Assembly: GCF_016920785.2 (NCBI RefSeq)
Contig: NW_024609836.1
Span: forward strand, 13,050,018-13,114,017
DNA from: Ixodes scapularis
Taxonomy: Eukaryota > Arthropoda > Arachnida > Ixodida > Ixodidae
Direction: 5' to 3'
Length of the DNA stretch: 64,000 bases
Part shown: in pieces, positions 13,701-25,700 of the stretch
Layout: each line of letters starts with the position of its first letter
Numbering within the stretch: the first letter of the stretch is position 1
Position numbers and translations under genes: made by a program
The notes under the pieces: model-generated
Database searches by the model: none
What the model saw: only the letters and a program-made list of their open reading frames with translations
Told to the model about the DNA's origin: nothing

Positions 13701-16700
13701 TCGCTGATCTTCGGTAGCATTCCAGAGGCTTCTGGGCAATTATCGGGTGTTCTAAATTGAAACCTTTCTCAACATGGAACGTGTATAAAACCAGCCCTAG
13801 CTCACTGCTTCCAGACAGTCGCTTTATCGCTCCCGTCACAGGATGTACTACACTGAGGGCTGTAAATGTTCAAAAATGCCCCTCAGACACAGTTACAGTT
13901 ATTCATGCAGAAAGTACCTGAGTAGTTTCTGCATGAGTACATTCTTCGATATTCATTGAAGAGTGTACCCCAGATAGAGTTAGGGAAAATATACTTTCTA
14001 TTCTCATGAAAACGGCGAATATTTCTGGCCTCGACCACCAAAGAAGACCTCGGCCAACAAAAATGTCGAGCGAAACTTTGATGGGGAAACCGTAAATAAA
14101 ATTTTAAAAATTTAACACGTTCACCATCCCCTGTAATGCCAAATTAAAGCGCAGCTCTTCAAGAGGAGGAGAAGGTATGGAGAGGATGTTATATGCCCCT
14201 CCTCCTCATCCGTACCCACCCCTCCTTCTCTCCTGCCTCCCTCTCATTTAGCGAAAAATATTTCCTAAATTTCCCGCTAAATTTAACCGGACAATGTTTC
14301 CGGTAATTTTAGCGGGGAATATTTTTCTAAATTTAGCGGAGAAATTTTTCTGCTACATATAGCAAGGAATATGTATTGCTAAATATAGCGGGGATTTTTC
14401 GCCACTAAATTTAGCGCAAAAATATTCCGGCTAACTTTAGCGGGAAACCTAACCCGCTAAATTTAGCGGGAAAACTCTGACGTCCCATAATGCGACGTGA
14501 GCGGTTACGCCGACGCCGCTCAACCCGGAAACGGGCGCCTAAGAGCTGGGCTCTAATAAAATGTTTGTCGGCTTTACAGATAATAAAAAAATAGATAAAT
14601 AAACGAGTTAACCAAAATTTCGTTCTGGTTGGCCGAGCGTTTGCTTGGCTTACCGCGTGCACTTTTTTCCTTCTTTTTTGTGTAGGGAGATACTTTTTGA
14701 GCGTTGACCGAACGTAATTGCTTTTCGTCGACTAGCACAGTTTTGGAATTTGGCAGCTTGACACGTGATGTGACGCGTGACGCGGCGCAGGTGTAAAAAC
14801 CGAAAACTAACAAATTTTGGCAACCAGTATTGAAGAAGGCTCGTCACAGGCCGAAACGTGCTTCAAAATACCAACAACGCTGCGAAGTGCGCCTTCATTA
14901 CTTTATACTCTTCGGCACCCTAAGATATATTTTCTTTACATATATTTAGAGAAAGAGAGAGAGAGAAAGGAAGGGGAAGAGAAAGTGAACATGGTCGTTT
15001 AAAAGTCAAAGTCGCTGTTGGATAAAAAAGAAACATTTCACGAATATAAAGAAAAAGAAAACGGGGAAACTAAAAAGCATGGCGAATTTGGGAAAAAAAC
15101 ACCACTCGACGCGCTAAGCAACGTTAAAGGGATACTGAAGCGAAATTTGAAATACACCTATTATGGATAGAAATAGGTTCAATATGATCAATGATATTCA
15201 TAAATCATAATCGCGCGTTTGTATTTTGAACGGATGGCTATATTTTTCACCCTAATGGGCCCGATTGGGCGCGCGCTCAAAAATCGGCCATCAGAGAGCG
15301 CGATGCGTCTTGGGATATTGGGCGCATTCGTGACGTCACTTGTGCCAGACGGGAAAGGCTACGGCGTGAATGTTGTGGTTACGAGCGTTGCCACTTGGTG
15401 GCGCGTCGACGATTTACCACCTGTGACAACGTGGCCGTTTGAGATGTGCAAGGGCCGCACGCACGCTGCACCACGGCAAGTCGGCAACCACGGCAGCACT
15501 GACAAAACCAGCTCTGAGGCCGGATTCTCAAAGCGAACTCACGACGAAAAAAGTGCGTACGACAAATTTGAGAGAAAACCCGTACTCTCGAAACGAAATT
15601 GTCGTAACCTTTGCGCAGGTTACGACAGAATCCTACGACAGCTCCGAAGCTGTCTTACGCACTTTTTACGATCAAATCAACAAGGCAGACAGCGTCGCTC
15701 AGTTACTTGGTATCGGCCACCAATGGACATTTATTTTTCTACGTGCTCTTCTCGTGCGTCCCGGCTTCAACCAGCAAGAAAAAAGGAAGGAGTACTTAAA
15801 ACAGACCACGACGATCAAGAACGCAGGATCCACAAACACACGAGAAGAGCTACAACGGCCACGATTCTGCCGACCGAGCGAGCTCGGAAGAATATAGTAG
15901 GCCTAGCAGCAACATCGACTCGGCGCACCGTTGCTCCGGCGGTCCTTGGCCAAGACCGTCTGTCCATGACCGGCTGGCCTGCTGAATGGAATATGCCCGC
16001 GCGACCCTTGTGGACCCTTACCGGATGAGTAGTTTGATCCCTGAACTAAATTTCAGAGGTCAATATTTTCCCCTTGTCATCTCGATCTCCTAGTTTTCCG
16101 AGACAGCGGTGACGAACGCTGTCGTCGAAAAGGGACTCTCATTGATTCTATCTCCTTGTTTTGTGTGATATAGAGCTCAAATAAACGCCATACAGATTAC
16201 CTTCGCCACTCGGTATGTACACTCTGTTATTAGTATGCCATTTTTATTCTGACTCGACGCAACGTCACTGTCGAGCTATAGCAGTTCGTGAAAGCTACGC
16301 GATGTCGGTCTAACCTTTCTTTGCCGAGTGTCATGTCAGTATCGAGTTGTAATCGTAAAAGATCGGTCCAGAAGCGCTTACCGAAACGCGGTCTAACAGA
16401 GCGAATCCAGCACTTCGATCAAACGCGCGTGTCCGCTCCGAGTGTGAACAGCTATTTGCGTGGCTCTAGTTCAACTATATCCTTTTTAACGTCGGCTCGC
16501 AGCTCGCGACTCGCAGCAACTAATACCGGCCGTGCCAGAAGCATGCTCGGGTCGTGTCGTGCAAAGAGCCGCAACGAGAACGAACTCACTGTGGCCAACC
16601 ACGCTTTGGCTTTCTCCGCCAAGGCTTTGCAAACGCGTTCAGGCCTAGGCGAATTCTGCCGGCACGCCGTATTGCCGCAGAACGGCGCTGCTATTATGCC

Positions 16701-19700
16701 ACAAGTGATGTCACGAGAACTTCCCCCCATCCACCAGATGAGAATTTGAAATCGTTTAATTATGTTTAAAATTAGTTCTCCTGTGTTTTACAGCGCAATA
16801 TTTATATTTCCGAGGTGGTGCCTGTCCCTAGCCCATATTTATGCAACAAGATCGGCGCTAAAATTTCGTTTCACTACCGCTTTAATGCATGCCATCTCAC
16901 ATCTGTTCGGCAAAAAATAACAATAAATACTTATGATCATGAAATATATTTTCTCTGCTAAAATGTCTGAATGATACCGTCTCCATGTCCAAATGTATCT
17001 CCTCAAATGATAAAAAAATATTCGTAATAAGGCCTGCTTATTTACTCAGAGGATGCGAAAGCACAAGTTCGAAGCAGCTGCTTTACTAGTGCGTCAACGC
17101 AAAAAAATATAAAAACGCAATTTTTCATGAACACTGGGCAGCAGGCATTTTGCTGCTTTATTCGCCTTTAGAACCAGAACCTCCTCGAAGTGTTTGTTTG
17201 ACATCTTCGATCGCAGTTTAGAAGCGATTGTCCCCCCACGCGTTTCGCATTTTTCAAGCCTCGGGAATCAGAAACGACTGATAAAATTTCTCGCTGTAGG
17301 GTCCTAACGAAAGAAACATCGCGCTATATGTTTGAAGCGGCGTTGTGCGCACCACTCTCTTGACCGCATTCGTCGGCGTTAGGTCGTTTTGTGACCAAAG
17401 TCTTGTATTAGCTCGACTCTTGCTGAAGGTTAACAATACCTTTCTGACCTTCAAAACCTCCTTTAAAAAAGAAAAAGAAACGCAGCTTAATGAGAAACAA
17501 AAACAAGACAAAGCACAAATGAATGATAGTGAATGCGGCAATAAGGTGGTGATATATTATCACGCTTAAAAAGTAATGGCAAAGTAACCTGCATTACATT
17601 TCATTGTTCTCTGTAACGTATTACTTGTATTTTGAGGTTATGTAGGGACGGTGACGCATCACTTTTATTTCCAAGGAACGAAGAACGTATTTCGTTACTT
17701 CTTTACGACGATCAAATGCCACCTGAATTTATCTCGATGTTCGTTATCTCTGACTGAATGTGCACTTCGGCTCCAACTCAGCGCGTCAATACTTACAAGT
17801 TCTTGCTTTCTATAATTTGGCAAGAGCGAACAAAAGGTACCTGCAAAAAGTTACTTCACCTAGTTACAAGTTACTGGAAAATGTACCTAAGATACAGGTA
17901 CAGGTAAAGCATAGTAAAAGTACCTAGGTTTGTACCCTGGGTACAACAAAAGTACATAGTTACCGATTTGCACTTATTTGTACCTAGGTTCTTTGCAACC
18001 CTGCCTACGTTTTATTTTTCCTTTTAAATTCAGTTACAGGCACACGTTCCACGCGTTCCACTGCTTTTTACTATCCGTGGCAGCAGTTTTAAAAGAATTT
18101 AATGTTTTTTTTTTCTCTCGTTTAACTGAGAGATAAGGGTTCTACAGAAGTACTGAAAAATTGTCAGATTATCTTCTCATAAAATTGTAAACGCAAAAAA
18201 GTACCGAATATGCCAATAATAATAAACGCTGAAAACCACCGGCCAATTTCCCCTTAACATATGAACAGCGAGAACGCGAAACCGGAGATATATTCGGGAC
18301 AAATGGTGAATAAAAGAAAACCTTTCATTTGTATGCAAACCGAAACCTTTTAGCTCCGGACTCAACTTGGAAAAGTATCCGTGTATTAAGCGATGTTTGT
18401 GGTCTCGCAACGCAGGTAACCTCCACGGAATGCCTGTGTCGTTCCTTTTGCACGAGATGGCGCATTTCGTCACGAAGCCTCCAAGTCTGGAATGGGTGCA
18501 ACCCTGGTGAGAGAAACAAAAAACAGTTAGAACTATCCGAAAATTAGAATAGAGTATGAAATCGGATGCCGTAATACTCAGTTCCACCTTACGAGTGTAC
18601 AGCAGCGGACGCTACAAGCCACTTCAGCTAATCCAGCGCTTCGAGCATGTCACGTGACCATGCACCCGTGAGTCGGTGCGTACTCGCGTAGGATTTGATT
18701 GTTTTTGATCAAAGTCCTTGTATAAAGAAAGTAGTGCCTTGCTCCATTTTCCTCGAGAATTTCTCGTTCGTTTTTTTTTCTCTGGCACTAAGATATTAAA
18801 GCAACACCGTATTATGCCCAAGCTAGGACCCTAGGATTGTCAAGCTTATGCAAAGATACGCGCCTCTCTGGCGAGCTATCTAGGCAGGTAATTTATGCGT
18901 AGATGGTACGTAACGTCCTCTGGGTACTATCTTAAGGTGAAATTAAGCGTTATCCGGTTCATGCCAAAATATTACGATTTCACAAATTTCGGCAGAAAAG
19001 CTAGAGACAATTTTTATGCTTTGACTTAGAATCTGGTCCCAGATGGTTGCTCTTTAATAGGTTTCATAGGAAATATTTTTTTATATATTGACACTGTAGA
19101 CATTTTATGCACGGAAAATTAAGTAAGACAAGATTCAGTCTTCATATTCTGTTTTGCCCGAAGTTTTATTTTCTATATTCACTTCATCGCCTATGATCAC
19201 CTCTCGAATTCTTGACACAGAACATCTGTCAAGCTTATTTATTACATCACGAACTAGACAGCTTATCTTTTCTCTAGGAGGAGGACCGAGATATAATAGT
19301 TATTAACGTTGTAAGAAAAAAAGAGTGTGTCTCTGAGCACGCTTAAGCAGCAATCGTAGCCAGTGATAAGCTCGCAGAAACCACACGAGCAGCCTCTTCC
19401 CAGATATGCGATAAAGTACTTCCTTATGTCATCGAGTTCTCTCGTCGGCTTATCTCAGTTATGCAGAGTGGAGGCATTATCTGCCGGAGAAATTATTTTT
19501 CTTTTTGTTTGTTTCAACGTGTCAATAAAATGTTTAGGCGAGCGAGACCAAGCATTTGGGCCGCGCAACTACCTAGTTGCATTATCAGATATGCTTTTTA
19601 AGCATCTTTTCAGCAGCCTTTCTTATGTTTAGTCGTCGCAATAAAAAGAGAGACTAGGGTTTTGTGCAAAACACATTTCAGGTCGCCAAAATGCCATCTT

Positions 19701-22700
19701 CGTAATGTGAGATGATATTTTTGTTGGACTGGTGGCACTAGATTATTAGAAGTTCAACACAGTTGTGAAGACTCAACCGCTTTTTACAGGTTGTAGTATC
19801 CTTAGATTTTCTATAAAAAAAAATCAAAATGTTAACTTCAATTCCTAACCTCGGCATGCGCTCAGAAATGTTTTAGTGCTTGGCTTGCGCGCCAACAAAA
19901 ACTATTCATTTTTTTTTGCCTTTCAGTGTTCTACGTTATGTATGTATATCTAGCAACTAAAACCAAACAAACAAAAAAGAAAACCCACAAAACGCATTTG
20001 TAGAGCGCTGCCGCCTCTTAGCTATTTAACATTGCGTATTCGAACATACTTTGTCGTATAAGGAACTACTTTGAGGGAGCCTTAATTCTGAAGTGTTTAC
20101 TATCTGGTTTAATACTAACTCAAAATGCGATAAAAATGCTACGACCTCTGAAATGTTGCCTGCTATTGTACCTGCGTCGAGCATGGTCGCCATACCTGCA
20201 GAGGTTCAGGTTCTTAAATATCGTTGTTTAAAATAATAAAAAAATCTTTATTTTTGACAGAGACATCCCTGGTTGGGGCGAGACTAAATTAAAAAAGGGG
20301 GACGTCCAACCAGGCCCTAATTAGAGACCCAACATTTGTGCATTTCTTTATTTAATGTGGTTGTTGTTAAATTCAGTTTTGTTTGTTACAGGAGTGATGG
20401 TTAATAAAACTCTCATGATGCCTTAGAGAATCGTGAAAAACTACGATCCTAAAAATCCTCAAACAAAACAATCAATATAAAAAGAACAGCACAGCGAGAC
20501 AAGAAAACATAACACCAACAAAAGTACTGAAACGATTTGCACAAAATTCTTAGGATAAAAACACCGAAAGAATAACCTTGAACAGAAAAAAAAATCATTA
20601 CAAAAAACTTTATTAAAAATTAATAATATTCAACTCGTGCAATGTTGAATTCATAATTCGCGAATGTTGTTCTTTTCTAGCGTCCACAAAGAAAACTTCG
20701 CCTTTATCGCGCTGAGGGATGTAGACTCATATGAGAGGTAAGTCAATACAGACTGTACTGAGACCTATGAAACAATTAAATCGTAGGAGTTAAAAGCGTC
20801 AATATCGGGAAATATAACTGTAAAACTGGCCTATTAGAAACTAAGTGCGTGCATGTATCTAGATATGGCTACAATTGTAATTTGTTCAACGTCTGCACCT
20901 GATAACACGTGACCTTCGTCCTGTGTTAGGTACTTCATCGACCACCTGGGCATAACGACGTTCGGAATGGCCGAGATTGATCGCGTAGGGATAAGGGAAA
21001 CCATACAGCGCGTGCTGAAGAAGATCAATCCCACGTAAGTCTGACAACAATGTAAAATGAGGTGGCGCAAGCTACCACCCGTTATAAAAGGTATGTCCAT
21101 AAGCAGAGCTGGCCAAATTACTCATATTTTGTAATTAAATTACATTACTAATTACTTTGCTGAAAATTTCTGAAATGTAATTAAATTACATTACTAATTA
21201 CTTTGCTGAAAATTTCTGAAATGTAATTAAATTACATTACAAATTACCACAGCCAAAAAGTAATTAATTACCATTACAAATTACTTTTAAAAGTAATGAC
21301 ATTACTTTCGCATTACTTTTGTACACTTTAACAGGCTGCGCCTACACAGGCACAGCCTGTGTAGGCGCAGTTTCAAACACTGCTGGCGGCTAAATTCTCG
21401 TGTTTTCTCACTGCATTTTGTGTTTCATGGTGCATGTATTTTCCCGAGAACATTGGAAAGCATTTTACTACATTTGAAAAAAAAAAAAGCAGTAAACTAT
21501 TTTTGTTGGGTACGCGCGTGACAGAACGAATGCGACGGGAATGTTAGTTTTTTTTTTTTTTTTTTGTTTTCTACGCTAAGTTTTTACGGCGCCGTTCGAT
21601 TAGCCGCGTGTCAAACGACAAAGCGTTTAGCTGTCGAAATTAATAAACAACAGAAGATAGCCGAAAGGCATGCATTTTTCACGCTCATAAATAACATGTT
21701 TACCGATAGACCGAGGAACGCATGCGACTGATCCGTTTCCCACCCCAACCCGGACAACTATTTTTGGAGATGTTTGAGGACCCTACGCGGATTATCTCTG
21801 GGAGGGGGGAGAACAATTGTCATTGTTCGCAAAATCGCGTCGAGGACCGTTCCACCAGGGGCCTTAGTTCGACCTACTTCCCCTCCTTTGTTTCCCGAGA
21901 ATGTCGAGCAGAAAAGCTCGAAGGGCAGAAACTTACCAGCCCTATGTCTCACAGTGGAAGATAACACAGAGAGGGTACGCAGCATGCATCAGGAAAAGTA
22001 AGCGGACACTTTTAAGAGGGGCCAGAAAACGTCGAATGCAAAACCGCAAAACATAGGTAGAGAATCGCGCTGAGCGGGTTTTTACAGATCAAGAGAGTGG
22101 CAGAAAATGTCTAGCTGATAGCGGGCGCGAGAGTCGCACCAGCCGCATTAGCATCAGCAACATAGCGGCGGCCAAAGAGCGTTTTTTGCAAAGGTGTAGA
22201 GGAAAAAGAAAAAGTAAAATGAAAAGAAAAGCGCTCTTGTGTATTGTGGACACAAAAAATATGCCTGGTGTGAAAAAGTAATTAGGTAATTTAATTACAA
22301 TTACCGTCGCCGGAGTAATTCATTACATTACTAAATTACCTGCTACAAAAAGTAATGAATTACACTACTAATTACTGCAACAAGTAATTAAATTACTGTA
22401 ATTTCATTACAGTAATTACATTACTGCCAGCTCTGTCCATAAGCTTAAAACCAGTTGATACAAACGTGTCGAGAGTAAGTACAGAACCCATTAAGGAGTA
22501 ACTAAGGGCGATATTAAAGCATGAAATGCTGGTTAACGGAGCCCCTACCGTGCAAGGGGTACCTGTGACAGGAGATGTTTGATGAGTAGCGTCACCACAG
22601 ACCCCGAGCCATGCGAGTTCGCCCGCCCATGCTAGGCTGTGCGTGGCTCTCACGTGTCCGGGGACAAGAGCATCCTGGTGGTTGGGTCGAAATCGGGGTA

Positions 22701-25700
22701 GGTTTGAACCCTTCGGGGCTCCCATTGTCAAGGCAATAATTTATTTATTTATTTTTTCATTCATAATGCAGGCCATTTCAGGCCCAAGCAGAGTGGGGCA
22801 ACAAGAAAGAAAAAAAAAACACAACTAAGCAGAGTAAACCAACAAATGTGGAACACTGGAGGTCACAAAAAAGAAAGAGAGAAAAAAATATCCACAGTTT
22901 CAAGGGGGTATAGATAACACAACAATGGGGCCACTGATAGCGTCTTGCAATAAGTGCAACAGAGCACATAAAAATAAAGTAAGAACGCTAGTGACACGTT
23001 GTATCTTAAAATCATCACTACAACATTATTGAAATATAACCAAAAAATAAACAACATGCGAGCGCGTTAGAAATGCGAAGAACATGCATCAGCGAATTGT
23101 TCTACGGTTGTACATGCAGCAATCCCGTCAGCTGAAAAATTCCATTAATCTACAGTTAAGGAAAATAAAGAAAACTTGAACACATTGGATGACGATCTGA
23201 AGGGTCGATTGTGGTGCGAGTTGTTTATTCTACTGGAGTGCTTGAAGGGAGGGAGCAAATACATGCATAGGATCGATACCGGTTTGCCTGTTCGCAATAC
23301 AGTACAAACGTTTTAGCCTAGCTAACTTACGTCGGGCGCACAAAGGTTCTATGTTTGACAATGACAGCATCTCAGTGATAAAATCCGTCTTTTTGTACCC
23401 GCCGTACACAAATCGTAGGCTCTGGTTTTGTATACGTTCGATTTTAGAAGAATCAACTTTGGTATAAGAATCCCATTCTACAGTAGCGTACTCCAACATT
23501 GGCCTTATTAGGGTTTTATAGGCGGTTAGTCTAGTGGATATTGGTGCCAGCTCTAGTTTTCTTCTAATGAAACAAAGTTTTCAGAAGGCAGCTTAGCATA
23601 TATTATCTACATGCAAGCTCCAGCTAAGGCCAGAAGTGAGCTTTAATCGCAGATATTTCACGGAGTCGACATTGGAAACGGTGGAGCTATCAAAAAGGTA
23701 ATCAAAACTTGAGAACTTTTTCCTTAGTGAATGTGATCGCTACCGTTTTTTTTTTTTTTTTGTAGATTAAGCTTCATTTGCCATTTCTCGCACCATTCAG
23801 ACACTGAACACAAGGCGTTGTTGAGCATAACCTGGTCCTCGACACTCTCCACTTCCGTATACAAGACACAATCGCCAGCAAAAAACCTGATCTGGATTTC
23901 TTTTTTATATCGTTCACAATGTCATTTATGCAGACAAGAAATAATAACGGGCCTACGACTGATCCCTGGGGGACACCGAAAAAAAACGTCAAGGCAGGGA
24001 GAACAGGAACCATTAATTTCAACATATTGCTTCCGGTTGTACAAAGAGCACTTTATCCACTGCACCAAGTCTTTATTAATACCAGCTTTTCTTAATTAAA
24101 AAAGTAGTGCATCATGGGGACCAGCGTCGAAGGCTTTCGAAAAGTCGATAAAAACCGCATCAGCTTGCCCTTTTTCATTAAGAAGCCTTGCTAACTCATG
24201 CACGGTGCAAACGAGCAGGGTAGTGGTAGAGCGATTACGCCGTAGACCATGCTGGGAGTCAGTGAAAAAATTGTCGCTCTCGAGGTAATCAGTAATATGC
24301 TTGTTTACAATGTGCTCAAGAAGTTTGGAAGATATGCAAGTTAAAGATATGGGTCGGTAGTTCGAAACGGAAAGCTTATCACCGGCCTTATGGGCCGGTA
24401 CTACGCGCGCGCAGAGCCAGTCGACTGGAACAAGGTTTTTTTCGAAAAGGACGTAAATATTATACAAAGAAACATTGACATCCACTCAGCACACCTCTTC
24501 ATGAATGCAGCAGGAATGTCAACTGGGCCAGACGCTTCTTTTTAATTTCTAAATTAAGTAACATATCAAAGATACCTTGGGCTGTGACAGTTAGGTCAGA
24601 CATGGGAATAGAAGAACAACTTGAAGGTGCAAGGTAGTCTACTGCGTTTGTTGGTCTGGTAAAGACAGACTAAAAATATGTATTAAACTCGGTACTTATA
24701 TCCCTTGGAGTATCTATGACTACATTTCGTATTTTAACTTTCTGAAACACTGCACGTGAGGGAGACAGATATCGCCAAAATTTTTGAGGAGAATCTCGCA
24801 TTAAGGTAGCGAGAGTTTGCGAAAAAAAGGCTGTTCGACCCTCCATAATTTTTTTCCTCAAAGTAGAACACAGATCTTCAAAACTCGACGAGTTACAAGC
24901 CTTTCATCGGCGGAGTCTTTTAATGCGCCTTATAAAAGAAATTACATCTCTTGATATCCAAGGATGCGGCTTCTTAATGGCTATTTTTTTTTTTCGAAAC
25001 AAAGCGCTCGATGCGGTAACTGTGTCTCTTAACATCTGCCAAAAGAATTCTGTGTTTCCGGAGGAATTGCTGAATGCATCAAATCTTGTTTCAAGATAGT
25101 CGAGTATACTGACATCATCTGCTCGGCGAAAATCCCGTATTAGCTTACGAGACGGAGCTTTTGCTGTAGCCTCGGGAAAACAAAAAACTAGCGATACAAG
25201 ATCGTGGTCTGATACGCCTTTATGTATGCTGACCTCGCAGGGCATAGAATGACCCATGAAAGCTAAGTGAAGTATAAAACTTCTTGTTGGTGTAACCCGC
25301 GTTGGCTTAGTAACAACCTCTAAAAGGTTTACGTTGGAAGGTAGGTCAAGTAAAATTGACTCTTTTTGCGGATTTGAGGTGGTTAGTCCAATTTCAATCG
25401 ATTATTCCAATCGCTTCCAATCGATTCCGGGAGCATTGAAATTACCAACAATATCTTTAGTTCTATTTCGACCTAATCCAGATAAGTAGACGTATAGCGT
25501 TTCCAAACTAATGACCGCATCTCCACGTGGTGAATGATGTTGATTGGGACGAAGCTCTGGTAATGCTGATGATACTGATTTTTTCAGTATCAGTTTGAGC
25601 ATTTGACCGCAGCGCCCTCTAGTCTATAAACGTTGAGCCCATGCATGCAAGGTTTAACGCGATTATATACGCATTTGACTTCAGCGCTCTCTCCTGTATA

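Noticed and set aside
15219..16028. 269-codon ORF inside the second TTAA element
   Set aside because: Overlaps the region homologous to the neighbouring element, where the frame is not conserved; no transposase motif.
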